This document shows positions 1 to 10,818 of a stretch of 64,000 nucleotides of DNA, piece by piece. The notes under the pieces were generated by a model. That model saw nothing but the letters and a program-made list of their open reading frames with translations. It made no database searches and was not told the origin of the DNA. Made by a program: the position numbers and the translations under genes. Position 1 is the stretch's first letter; each line of letters opens with the position of its first letter. This DNA is from Glutinoglossum americanum (lineage: Eukaryota > Ascomycota > Geoglossomycetes > Geoglossales > Geoglossaceae), in assembly GCA_020080175.1 (NCBI GenBank), contig JAGHQL010000111.1:1-64000 (forward strand), written 5' to 3'.

Positions 1-211
1 TTAGTATATATAGAAGGCCGAGGAGGGTCCGGAAGGGAACCTCATCGGTCAATACTATAATCACATTAGATAGACTATTAAAGACCATTAGGCCTACCCT
101 CCTGTCGTGCCACACGGCCGGCCTCCCTTGCTCCATCGTGACCGGCCCTCTAAGGCTAGCTCGGCCTCGACGCCCGTGGCACCCAACCTTCGCGGCCCAG
201 CTTATATAAGC
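1..211. repeat. Diverged direct repeat, copy A (LTR-like, fossil)
   Basis: This block reappears at 778-988 with roughly 88-90% identity by eye. It may extend left of the window. It ends in the perfect 12-bp palindrome GCTTATATAAGC (200-211), which resembles a core-promoter TATA box, and the two copies lose similarity right after it. A promoter-like end and a second copy in the same orientation fit the U3 part of a retroelement long terminal repeat, but no coding part of such an element is visible, so the family is not determined. Most differences between copies are transitions, as repeat-induced point mutation would leave. It is an old, broken relic. Confidence 0.5.
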
Positions 212-499
212 GGCCGTCACATTATTGATGCGCAGGGCAAGTTTATAAGATATTAATATATATAAAGTAGTATTAATTTTAACCTGTCATACGATTGGCA
301 ACTAGCATATACTAACAAAACTTATGTCCTGTACCTGTTATGGTAGCTATCAGGTAAGGGCCCGGTGGGCCACCAAACAAGCTGGGAAGGAAGGCTAGCC
401 TTGAGGAAGGCTGGCGGAGTATAGAGGGAACCACCCCATACGTAATACACTAGGCCGGTAACATACGAAGGAGGCTTACAAGGCCCCACCAATGACGTC

Positions 500-731
500 A
501 TGAAGGAACTCCACATGGGAGCACGGTCAGTAACGAAGGAACCACACAGGCATCATAGGAACTCTATATGGGAGCACGGCCGGTGGTAAAGGAACCGCAC
601 GGGCATCATAAGAACTTCACATAGGAGCATGGCCAGTAGCGGAAGGCATGGCCGGTGGCGAGGGAACCACATGGGCATTACAAAGGCTTCCCAATGGAAG
701 TACGGCTGATAGCAAGGAGTCCGTATGCATC
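500..731. repeat. Four imperfect ~53-bp tandem subrepeats
   Basis: Four degenerate units share the order GGAACT..CA.ATGGGAGCACGG, then CCRGTRG, then GGAACC.CA..GGGCAT. Units begin near 500, 553, 606 and 678; the third is longer because part of it is doubled. The block lies between the two 211-bp repeat copies and probably belongs to the same dispersed element. I see no coding potential in it. Confidence 0.55.
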
Positions 732-777
732 TATAGAGGGAACCGGGCAGGTCCCTACTGTGGGCCCCTTAAGGTCA

Positions 778-988
778 TTAGTATATATAGAAGGCCGAGG
801 AGGGTCCTGAAGGGAATCTCATCGGTCAATACCATAATCATATTAGATAAACTATTGAAGACCATTAGGCCTACTCTCCGTCGTACCACATGGCCGACCC
901 CCTCTTACTCCATCATGACCGGCCTCCTAGGGCTAGCTCGGCCTTGATGCCCGCGGCACCCAACCTTCGTGGCCCAGCTTATATAAGC
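778..988. repeat. Diverged direct repeat, copy B (LTR-like, fossil)
   Basis: Second copy of the block at 1-211, same orientation, starts 777 bp apart. It again ends with the TATA-like palindrome GCTTATATAAGC (977-988), after which the two copies diverge completely. The sequence that follows (989-1290) is AT-rich without an open frame of note. The pair could be one element with an internal duplication or two overlapping insertions; the window alone does not settle this. Confidence 0.5.
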
Positions 989-1296
989 AGCTGTTACAGT
1001 ACTATAGTACTTGCATCAGCTAGTAAGTCAACCATACCATACCTCAACACCACACCATTACAAAACATCCATTAATATCTACGAGTTCTTACTATATCAC
1101 CACTAGCATATCTCATCAAGAGTCGATATATGTATTGACAATGGCCTACTCTCCTACATACTACCACTCTATATTGCTTAAGAAAAAGCTCTTTAAACTG
1201 ACAAGAGAGGATACTTTTCCAGTACCTAATATAAGCTTACAAAATATTCCTCAGTATTGAGCGAAATTTTCAATACACTAAACTGTAGCATCCAGC

Positions 1297-1363
1297 GCTC
1301 AGGCCCTATGACAGAGCATGACTCCTTCCGGTTAGCTTCATGAGCTCTGTCACGGGCCTGAGC
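1297..1363. repeat. Inverted repeat with ~25-bp arms
   Basis: The left arm (1297-1321) starts GCTCAGGCCC and contains TGACAGAGC. The right arm (1338-1363) is nearly its exact reverse complement, with one mismatch and a one-base bulge. A 16-base loop separates them. As RNA it would fold into a long hairpin. It sits about 15 bp from a TTA microsatellite (1376-1393) and then a tRNA-like sequence, so it may be the body of a short interspersed element. Confidence 0.7.
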
Positions 1364-1394
1364 CTGCTGAGGTAAATTATTATTATTATTTTAG

Positions 1395-1475
1395 CGCGCG
1401 TCGAGATTCGAACTGTGGACGTACCTGTTTCCAACTTGGCGGGCTCCTGCGTCAGGTCTACTTGCCGCGGGTTAT
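1395..1475 (-). mobile_element. Degenerate tRNA-like sequence, possible SINE head
   Basis: On the minus strand this stretch carries GTTCGAATC, a match to the internal B box of RNA polymerase III promoters, with a weak A-box-like stretch about 40 bases upstream. The T-arm closes with only two good base pairs, so this is not a working tRNA gene. An (AAT)n run follows, then the inverted repeat at 1297-1363. The order tRNA-like head, simple repeat and body fits a tRNA-derived SINE or a decayed tRNA copy. The family is not recognised. Confidence 0.4.
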
Positions 1476-1480
1476 TGGGA

Positions 1481-2100
1481 GGGGCCGTTAGTTTGGTTTA
1501 TGGGCTTGCTTTTGGGGGGGAGAAGGGGGAGTGAATAAGGGTTTTTTTGGTGCGGGGGAGGAAGTCGCACCCAAACAAACAGCACGGGGCCACGGGAAAG
1601 GAAACTTGCAACCGTGAAAATTAGGGGGTTTCATATTGAATATTTTAAAGGTTTCGTTTCCAAAAGTATAGTTGATTCCTCTCACCTCTCTAACACGGAA
1701 ATATAAAATAAAATTTACTTCGAAGCCTAAGGCCCAAGCTCTATCTATCTCCCCTTGGAAGGATGATATAAAAAACACATAACCTCGGCCTGAAGGAAAG
1801 ACGTAAAAGCACACATAAGTGTAAGGGGTATAGAAGAAGAAAAATATGAATGACAATTTACGCCCGTGCGCCTTCCCGGGGAATATGCCTCTTTGTCCCT
1901 CTAGAGGTATACGCAGTATATTACAAAAAGGAAGGCGGCTATAAAAATCCGTTTCGATAACGCTTTGCAATAGGGGCTAGACCTTCATCGGCGCTGGGAC
2001 TGGCGAATAAGCAAGAAGTAAGAAGCACGTCAGCAATGCCCACGATATTTGATTTCACGACAACAGAATGCTTCGTTATAGCACAATGAAGTCAACCCGG
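1481..2100. other. Intergenic, no supported gene
   Basis: Sequence between the repeats and the 3' end of the Hook gene. The only long frame (1488-1970, minus) has a composition unlike a protein, with runs of phenylalanine and proline. The part near 2100 probably contains the Hook 3' untranslated region. Confidence 0.5.
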
Positions 2101-5100
2101 CTATCTCACCGTCGGAGCGCTCAGCAAATGCCGCTGTTTTTTGAGCCAGCCAACAGGCGGGTCGTTTCGTCGTAGCAGCACAACGCTGTTCGTCTGGAGC
2201 CGGCTTGATAGATCGTACCACGCTGTTGCCATGAGCGAGTTCTCGCGCTGCAAATTTAGTAATTCTTGCTGTTTCGCGTTCTGTATTTTAGGGTGAGTGT
2301 CGTCAGTTTCATATTTGCGCGGTGGTTTGTCTGGGTGGTGATGATGTGTTTCCCCTCTCCAGCGTACCTTCTGCTCCATCAAAAGTGTCTCTTTGGCTTT
2401 CGCCATGGTCTCCCTGTCACCTTCCTCTGCACGCTGCAGTCTTTCCTGAAACTCTTTGATCAAGGCTTTTTGTTTTTTGATGTGCTGTTAACGTTTGGGC
2501 TTAGCCTGAACATTCCTAAGGAGCTAGTAGAAGAGGGGGACGGGCAATCCCCAGTTTCTTCTTGTACCTCTTGTCTTTTTGCCCCTTTCTCCCTATAATT
2601 CTCCACTTTGGTTTGGAGCTTGGCAACATGTTCATCGAGTGATTCCTTCTGTCCTTCCTCACGCCCCTCATAAGAAGCATTGAGGATATCTAGGGTAGCT
2701 TTGAAGTCCTTATGCGCGATCTCTAATTCGTGGTATTTATCCTTCTGATCAATCAGGGATTTCTGGGTGGCGTCCTTCTCAACCAAGGCGTAGTTGAGGA
2801 GAAGTCTGTGCTGTTCCAGGTCAGTCTGGACGGACTTAACTTTAGCGCGTAGATCATCGCCCTCCGCTTTTAGTTCGATAACATCCTGAGTGTTTCTATC
2901 CCTGAGTCCGGCGAGAGCATCGCGCTCATCTTTCCCAACCAGGCTCACTATTACGGTTGATGGTTAGCATCATTGCCAACCCCTTGGTGAGCCAATAAGA
3001 TGACACAAAACACTGAGGGCAACGTACAGTCTGATTTCGCAGTGTTAAGATCTCTCTGGGTAATTTTCAACTTCTCCTCAGTGTCCGAGAGCCTCTTTCT
3101 TGCCTCTGAGAGGTTTGCCTCGGCTTCGATGAGGGCTGTTCGCACCTTAAGGAAGAGCTCCGATCTATCAAGCTTGTTAGTGGATATTCTCTCGCCATGG
3201 CCGTTGGTGGCAAACCCTTCCGTTAGTGTGCCCTCCTGGACAGCGGAAAGCTGGGATTCGAGGACTAATTTGGCCTGGTGGTCGTCTAAGTAGAGCTGCA
3301 GGTACTTATCTCTGGAGAGACGGGCATCTTCCAGCAGCCCCTCAAGCATGACCACCTTGGCCCCACTGCCTCCGCTCTCTTTCAGGACTTGGATCTCGAC
3401 CTTGAGGGCTGCTATCTCAATTTTCCTAGTTCACATTAGCGAGGGCCCGTCGACCGTTCCCTTGAGGGTTACGGACAGATCAGTTTTGGATTCGTCGGAA
3501 TAGACAAGTTCTGTATCCAAGTCATCCTCTATCGAGGTTGCTCGTCCAGGCAATGCACCAGCCTCTAGGTCATGAATCTTCTCCTGGAGGTCCTGTATCA
3601 ATTCGGTGTCCCGCGCTTGCTGCTCTACATTGCTGCTCAACTTTTGGGCGAGTGCAGAGTTTTCAATCTCCAAGTGTCGCTTGAGAGTGAGAAGCTCGTG
3701 GTTGTCCTGCTCCACTTTCTCTACTGTACTCCTGTACTGTTGGATCATCATCTTGACGCCGGCAAGCTCTTGGCGGGCATTATCCCCCGTCTTCTGCTCA
3801 TTCTTGATCTCTTCAAGTGTTTGTTGGAGCTCTTTGTTCTCATGCTCGAGGGTTTGGGCCTCTCTTAGTTTTTGTTTGAATTTGTCTAAAGTATTAGCTT
3901 TCTTCGCGAGCTGGTCCCTCTCTACCTTAATCTCATCTAATTCATCCCGGGTTTTTTGCACACTCGTAACCGTCACCTGAAGCCCCTCGATCTATGGATT
4001 GTTAGTCGTGATGCCCCACTGCTACACCTAGCTTTGGCAAGTACTCACGGTTTTATACAACACTCGACTCTCTGTGTGTTGCTGGGCAAGCTTAGACTCC
4101 TGGTCGGCGATTAGATCTTCTTGCTCTCGGCTTCTCCCGTATTAGTATGGGGGACTTCTAGTGGTAGGGAAGAGGATGTGACGGTACATTCTGGCCCTAA
4201 GTTGCCTCATTATTGCATCTTCCTCTTCGCCCAAGTTACCTCGCATCTTCCCCTCAGCCTCAGTCAGGCGATCTTGGAGAATTTGCTATTGCGTGTCAAC
4301 AGAATGGAGCAACCGGGACAAGATTAAGCTAGCTTACGTTGTTCTCCTGTAATCGCCCCAAGCGGTTGGTAAGCTCGGTCACCTCGACTTGAAGGGCTTT
4401 CTTATCCTTGATTAGGGTATCGTTTTCGGCCATAAAGGTGCCCAATCGTTCCTCGTAAAAAAGCCCAGGGTCAATACCTGCCTCTAGCCCGTGAGGCTGC
4501 TTCCCTGGCTCTTGGATTGCCGGTGTGATGCTGCCGCTACTTCCTGTCTGCATCTATTTGGCGTTAGAAATTTAATACTACTGCGGTATATCCGTAACTT
4601 ACTGCCTCTATAACTATTTTTATTGACTCCTGGGCATTGAGACTGAGTTTTTGCATTTTTAATATATACTCATCATTCCTAGGGGAATAGATAGCAGCAA
4701 AGAGAACGAGTTTTAGAAGCTGCACTAAGTGTCAATATGAAAGGTTTCTTCGCAGGGTCTTTAACGGGGCTTACCTGTATCGTGTCCACCTCGGATGCTT
4801 TCTCCGCAATAGCCTTGAGATTTGGCACATCACTCGGACGTTCTGGCAACGCTTGGTTGCATACATCTCTAATGTACGTCTTGAGAGCTTTGTAAGTCTC
4901 CTTTACTAGGACAAAGTCAACACAAAACATTCGCGGGGGGAAACCCCAGGCTTCCGACGACATACAGCTCTGGAATTTGGGCAACCAGTAAGCAGGTGGG
5001 GCTAGGTCAGGAAGGAGTGCGGCAAAGTAGTTGTGGTCGATTTCCCCTGAGAAGCATCATATTACGTTAGCTTAGCTGCTGAATTCACACTAGCAGATTG

Positions 5101-5366
5101 CTGTCATAAGTCTGAGGTCGGAGATGAAACATACGCAGCACCCTCCGCAGCAACACCCCATCGCTAAACTCTTTCAACGTGGTGACCTTGTCTGGAATAG
5201 AGAAATCGTTAATCTGCCAGAAGAAGGCTGTCAGTAGTCTGTCATGCTCGCCTCTAAAAACGCGAGGTTTCACGCGTTGGGTGCGATGAACAATGAACAG
5301 CTATCATGCCACATATGCACGCACCCATTCAATAAGAGCCGCTGCCACGGCCGCATCCGCGCTCAT
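2101..5366 (-). CDS. hookA: Hook family dynein adaptor
   Basis: Links early endosomes to cytoplasmic dynein for transport along microtubules in hyphae (family knowledge from Aspergillus HookA). Thirteen exons join in frame to 812 aa. Exons: 5366-5325, 5213-5135, 5046-4966, 4905-4775, 4719-4603, 4553-4338, 4285-4188, 4133-4049, 3991-3477, 3425-3028, 2947-2568, 2484-2368, 2280-2101. The first ~160 residues are the Hook domain: ALIEWINDFSIPDKV, EFSDGVLL, EIDHNYF and LLKLVLFAA are family-like. A long coiled coil follows, then the conserved tail WYDLSSRLQTN...WLKKQR, which in Hook proteins contacts the cargo complex. A stop codon at 3431-3433 is in frame with both flanking reading frames. A 51-bp intron (3426-3476) with weak donor GTCCGT and branch site CTAAT removes it and restores the family pattern. 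The donors of introns 1 (GTGCGT) and 7 (GTACCG) are also weak. Confidence 0.9.
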
Positions 5367-5977
5367 TTTTATTGCTCCGTCGGGATATCTACGTGTATGA
5401 GTATGCTTGCTCTTGCTCCTGCTATTCGCGATCGTAGATTCGACGGTTGTTCTCCATATCGGACAATAGCAAGGTGTCGGGAGCAAATATATATCTAAAG
5501 TGCTTGTTGTTGAAGGACCTCGAAGACCAGCAGTTCGGGAATGACGCTAAAGCAAGCAGGGAACAGGGATGTTGTCAACAAAGACGGGCTGCTTTCACTG
5601 TGGCTTTCACCCCACCAGAACACCTGGGTCATACGTTCTCGCAATGTTCAAAGAGGTTTCATAATAATAACTAGAACTTGAGCCCCACGCAGCCCACTAA
5701 TTCGGACAGTTCATTGAACTGCATCACAAAGCGGTGGCACTGCGGAAGGGGTCGTGTAATAAGCAACATATATTAACTCTATTCCCTGACCTGAAAGAGA
5801 AAGTGATGACTTCGTGCTTGCAGGGAACGGGCTTTAAGGATTACCCCAACTCCTGAGGGCATCCACCACCATTCAACGAGACGCCGTATGGCAAAACTGT
5901 ACTAATAATGTGACAACCCCCCAAAAAGAGTCATGTGCTTCGTCGTTGGTAAACAAGTGGAAGAGGCGGTTGATTAA
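5367..5977. other. Intergenic, Hook promoter side
   Basis: Holds the 5' flank of Hook and the 3' flank of the protease inhibitor gene. No frame here resembles a protein I recognise. Confidence 0.5.
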
Positions 5978-6446
5978 TTACACCAAAGTGTGTACAATTT
6001 GATCGTCTTCCACTACAAAGTTGTACTGAGTCCCGAGCGCCATGACTAAGTCGACAGCATCAGCCGTGGCCCTAGCTGCGAAACCCCTAGAAATAGAGCA
6101 TCAGAACCAAATATCCAGCACAAAGGAAGAGAGCGACTTTAGAGCATACTTAATAAGAGCTAGAGCACGCGTTAGCCATCCATCTTCACGGTTAGAAATA
6201 AAGAAAGGAGTGACATACAGTATTCGTGAGTGATAACGCCACCCTATTTTGTCCACGATCAGCTGCTTTTCACGGCATGGAGAGTGGAACACGTACTGCG
6301 GCAGTAATCGCATCCTTTGCTTGCTGGATGATCGAGTCTGGAGTATCGCTATCGAAGCTGACAATAACAGACTTCTGTGGAGGCGTGATACCGGAGACAG
6401 CAAGGGCTATTGAGGCGATAACAGCTGAGATGACAGCAACCTTCAT
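5978..6446 (-). CDS. Proteinase inhibitor I9-type small protein
   Basis: Predicted 97 aa related to the I9 propeptide-like inhibitors of subtilisin-type proteases (yeast Pbi2 and Pleurotus PoIA1 are known relatives). Family members block vacuolar or secreted serine proteases. Exons are 6446-6297, 6243-6219, 6159-6150 and 6086-5978. The third is only 10 nt. The joined protein contains SVIVSF, then QAKDAI, GGVITHEYSLIKGFAARA and, near the end, VVEDDQIV, which is the typical I9 order. The first ~19 residues are hydrophobic (MKVAVISAVIASIALAVSG) and look like a secretion signal, so the protein may be extracellular or vacuolar. Without the micro-exon the HEYSLIKGF core is lost, which supports it. 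The gene is divergent from pcf11 over 548 bp. Confidence 0.85.
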
Positions 6447-6994
6447 GATGTATAGGTTAATGTATGTGATTCTTGTGGAGGGACTTGGTTCACGAAGGAA
6501 TGAGATGCCGCTATATGCGTCATTAATTTACATCACCTAATCGGTGCTGACTCATCATTGTGTTAAATCTCGGCTAGGGTCTTTCTTTCTTGTCTCAACA
6601 CCAACCTCCGACGCTCTCGTCGAGTCGCACATTAACCATCTAGCCACGCACGAATTCTCTCTCTTCTTCTTCAACCTAGTTTTCATCTGAAGAGCTAAGT
6701 GTAGGCGGCTTGAGTTGAGGCTGGGGAGTTGAAGTTGTTGCTCGTGGTTGAACGTTGGAGCTGGTTTTGGGAGGATTAATCGTTTATCACCACCTGCGCG
6801 TGCTATCCCGTTCACTTTGGATACTAGCTAGAAACGATCAAGAAGCTTTTGACTTTCGAGTGTTCAAGAAGAAGCAGACGTGGAAGAAGAGAGAATTATC
6901 TCCAAGCGCAGCAATATCTCGCAACGCTGGCTATCGGCTGAGCAGGGCTATTGATACTACTTAATATCTCTAACCCCTTCTCCCACAGCCCACT
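6447..6994. promoter_or_regulatory. Divergent intergenic region, I9 inhibitor / pcf11
   Basis: The 548 bp separate the start codons of two genes that point away from each other, so both promoters must lie here. No specific factor site stands out. A pyrimidine-rich stretch with TCTCTTCTTC (6656-6670) is present. Confidence 0.45.
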
Positions 6995-9428
6995 ATGTCT
7001 TCCGGTTTAGCTTCTGACGAAGTTGCCGAGGATTACAAGAACTCCCTCGAGGATCTAACCTTCAACTCCAGATGGGAAATAAGCAACCTAACTGTTATAG
7101 CGAAGGAGAACATGGACCACGCTCTGGCCATATCGAGAGTCATAGAGAACCATATCAAATCTGTAAGGCTTTCCTTGATGTTCAATTTCAATTTTACGAT
7201 TGTGTCTTGTGCTGTTATGCCTTGTAATACACTTCCGGACGCAATACTGTGGTCTTTGTTACTCGACCGTTTATGAGACCTGGAATGACCGAAACATGCT
7301 AACAGCAATGACGCTAGACTCCTCCTAATCGGAAACTACCAGCACTCTACTTGCTCGATTCCGTAGCCAAGAATGTCGGGACTCCTTATACCCTTTTTTT
7401 CGGGCGCAACTTGTATCAGACATTCATGAACGCATACTCCCTTGTCGATGGCTCTGTGCGGAGAAAGTTGGAGGAGATGTTAAAAACTTGGAAAGAGCCT
7501 GTACCTGGTTCTATGAACTCAAGACCCGTTTTTCCAACTGAGGTAACCCGGAGTATTGATAATGCTTTAATTAAGGCGCGGACAGCTGCAGTCCAAATGC
7601 AACAGCAGCAAGCACGAAACGATCCTCTGGGCCGTGGAAGAGGCGTAATACCGGCCCAGACTCCCCCAATTCCATTCCGCAACACCCCTACGCCACCAGT
7701 CGCAGGTGCAAGATATACCCCTCCACAAACCACTCAGGTGTATGTTCCCCAATCTAACGGCAATGGCAACGGGATTACCGGTATCTACGGAGGAAGCCAG
7801 GTACGTATACATCCTCTATCCGGTTCTAGCGCATGGAAGCTAACGTGTAAAAGCCGCTCAATCAGCAAGCGTACGCAAATCCCATGTCAGCATCGAATTA
7901 TCAGCAACCAGATGGCTTCGAGCAACCCACTGGTAGCATAGATAGCTTGCATAATGATATAGCGAATTTAATCGCAACGACGAGAAATGAATTTGCTACG
8001 AATCCATATGACGAAGGAATCAGACAGAGATTGAAGGCCTTACTAGACTTGCAGAGTATTCTGCAGAGCCAGCAATTGCCTCCAGACCAACTCAAACTCA
8101 TTAAGGACCAGGTTGCACAGCTTACTCCAGCGTCGTTTACGCCGGCTCCAATTTCGACGCCAATACCTCCACAGCCACAGCCACAACCACAACCACAACC
8201 ACAACCGCAACAGCAGCAGCATCAGCCATCCCTACAGAACATGTTCCCGCCTAATGCTCTTGCTGCTCTCCTTGCGTCGACAGCTGCCTCTCAACAGCCT
8301 GCGCCTCCGCCCGTACAACTCCCAGTTCCCGTGACGCAGCCTCCAATACCATATACACAATCACCATCTGCTCCTGTTCAAGGAATTACGTCTCCGGAGA
8401 ACTCACTGCTAGCTTCATTGCGCGCGGCTGGCATGCTTCCTGCGCCCAGCAACAATCCTGCACCGCCTCCTCCACCACCACCTCTTCCTGCTGCACCGTT
8501 GCCTACCACTCTTCCTTTTCAAATCCCATTTCCCCTTCCTCACATTAGCACACCACCAAACGTTCATGCAAGTCCTGCTCAGCCTTGCCAAGGTAGAGTA
8601 TCAAATGACGTGCAGATGACTTCGGCATCTCTTAAAATGTAAGTCTGTTTATCCCACCTAATTTAGCTCTACTGACACGTCTTACAACGGTAGCTCGCGC
8701 CCTCATCTAATCTCGTTGCTCTATGAAGGGCAACCCAACCAATGTGCATCCTGCGGTCGTCGATTCTTGAATACAGATGAAGGGAAAAAGAAAAAAGCCG
8801 CACACTTGGATTGGCACTTTAAAGTCAATCAACGCATGGTCGAAGCGGTGAAGCGCGGGCAGAATCGGAGTTGGTATGTGGACGAAATGGTGAGTTAAAT
8901 CTAGTTAATGCCGTCGCGACAACAAATGTATATAGTTAACTTGCGATTAGGAATGGATCAAATCCCGTGATGACCCCGATGACCTAAATGCTCAATCCGC
9001 AAATGGTACTCACACGAACCCAAGTACTACCGCTGTATCACTTAGTACTGCAATGAAGAAGGACCCCAAAATGCAGTACATTCCGGTTCCGAATGACCCC
9101 GCTCTTGCAAATGTCAACTGCCCAATTTGTCAGGAAAAGTTTGAGACAGTGTGGCATGACCAAGCCCAAGAGTGGGTGTGGATGGACGCAGTGAAAATAG
9201 GGGGAAAGGTTTATCACGCTAGCTGTCACGCCGAGGCGAGTAAGGATGGTGCGGGAATCCAGAGAGTAGCAACGCCAGAAAAGGTGTTGGGGAAACGGAA
9301 GGCTGAGGCAAGTACCCGAAAACATGCGGCGTGTGCGTAATAGTATCCGCGTGACTGACTATCTAGCTTAATAGGACAACGACGGTGGCTTATCGAAGAC
9401 GAAAATAAAAAAGGAATTGCTTGCATGA
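6995..9428 (+). CDS. pcf11: mRNA cleavage and polyadenylation factor Pcf11
   Basis: Subunit of cleavage factor IA, which binds the phosphorylated tail of RNA polymerase II and couples 3'-end processing to termination (family knowledge). Six exons give 680 aa: 6995-7162, 7318-7800, 7854-8638, 8694-8889, 8951-9307, 9375-9428. Residues 1 to about 140 are a CTD-interacting domain (SRVIENHIKS, then RKLPALYLLDSVAKNVGTPY). A glutamine run follows, then a Pro/Gln-rich middle with a QP repeat near 8166-8215. Two zinc-binding regions come after: CASCGRRF with HLDWH, and CPICQEKF with YHASC, matching the Clp1-binding region. The last intron (9308-9374) starts with GC, as AG|GCAAGT, and gives the ending GKRKAEDNDGGLSKTKIKKE. 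Reading through instead adds a short unrelated tail. Confidence 0.93.
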
Positions 9429-10818
9429 TAGGAAAGCGTGGGCTTATAGATCGGGTTTCTTTCATTTCGCTCTCGGATGCGATTCTAGATGCATGATAGT
9501 GGAGTTCCGCGTAACGCAATGGCACATTCTCAGCTCGTGTCGACCACCGCATTTCACCCGAGCGCTCTTGAATTCCAGGCATGATTGGACGGCGTTTTGT
9601 GCGGACTGAGCTTAAGCTATGCAGTATTCATGTAGAGTAGTTCATCGGGATTTTACTAAGATTCCATTCTTCACTACTCACTGCTTGCCCTGTTTTAACT
9701 TTGTTCAGCTACGGATATCTATGGCACTATGAATATACACTCTAAATATATAAACCTTACACGTCCGTAGCTTTGTTGACATCAACCACATGCCCGGATG
9801 TCTATTCGTTGGCGACGAACTTGTTCCCCGGAAGCCCAATCATCGCAGTGGAGGAGCTGATAGGGGGAGCCTTTTATACTGCCCGCCAAGGTGTCCTAGG
9901 TTTCGTTTCCATTACAGCGGAGGACGGATTCGGGCCTGGGGGAATAAGAATCCCAAATACAAGGCGTAGAATATCTTACCAGCAAGCTAGTACCTTAGCC
10001 TTGCCTCGCCAGCAGCTTTAATGGCAGCAAGACATATTTGAAATCCAGCCTTCGCCAAAGACTTACCTTTAGGTCCCTCCACAAGGGGGAGCCCCTGATA
10101 GTGTACACACGATAGTGGTAGATGTTTCTTACAATTCCTGAGACTGAGTAATCACCCTGGGAGTTCAACACAATGTTGCTTACGGCCCCGTGCAATTAGG
10201 CCTTTCGGTACACGTTTGGTATGGGTGGGGATGTGTGGGATATGCGGGTTAAAGTTTTGGGGTCGATGTCGGCGGGAAGTGGGGCCGGGAAAGACTGAGA
10301 GTGAATAGTATCCGGAGGTCGTTAGGAGTACCGAGCATGCCTCTAGCTGTTGACCAAGAACTCGGTGACAGGTTGTAGTCGACCTCAGGTATGCATGAAC
10401 AGGACGTTTCCGTAAACGCCATTTTAATTAATGAGCTATCATGTACGAAACTTTTGCTGCCAACCCACCCCTTTGTCAATCCGGATCAGCAGCCGAACTT
10501 CCAACCAAGCCCTACCCCTGTCCACTAAGCAGTGAAGCTAGAGGTCACAAGTAAACAGCTGTCCCAGTACGGGACGAACAGATGCCGAAGAAACAGAAAC
10601 TGGTAAGACCACCGTAGAAATTGCGAACTTCATCGAGGTGGTGTTGTGTGGGTGTCATCCAACGCAAGGATGGACACATCAGGGGAATCCATAGAATGCG
10701 TGGAGCGTCGGAGATGACTTAAAAAAGATTGCTAACGCCTCTCTTAACACTATCAAAAGTCGGCAAACACCCTACGAATGCCATACCTTTTCCCGAAGGA
10801 CTCACCGTCTGTCGGATC
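9429..10818. other. Intergenic 1.4 kb, no supported gene
   Basis: Several frames of 60-80 codons lie on both strands but none resembles a known family. A minus-strand start at 10633 gives a short peptide with a signal-like beginning and then a stop; downstream pieces could not be joined convincingly. A small secreted protein or its relic is possible but not shown. Confidence 0.4.

Noticed and set aside
1395-1475. Functional tRNA gene
   Set aside because: The B box is good, but the T stem pairs poorly and the acceptor and anticodon stems are not convincing.
1488-1970. 160-codon minus-strand frame as a gene
   Set aside because: Low-complexity Phe/Pro-rich translation, next to repeats, with no family resemblance.
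3431-3433. Hook as a pseudogene because of an in-frame stop
   Set aside because: A 51-bp intron with acceptable ends and branch site removes the stop, keeps phase and restores the family sequence; all other exons are intact.
10249-10633. Small secreted protein on the minus strand starting at 10633
   Set aside because: The first exon has a signal-like start, but no downstream exons could be joined into a recognisable or cysteine-patterned protein.
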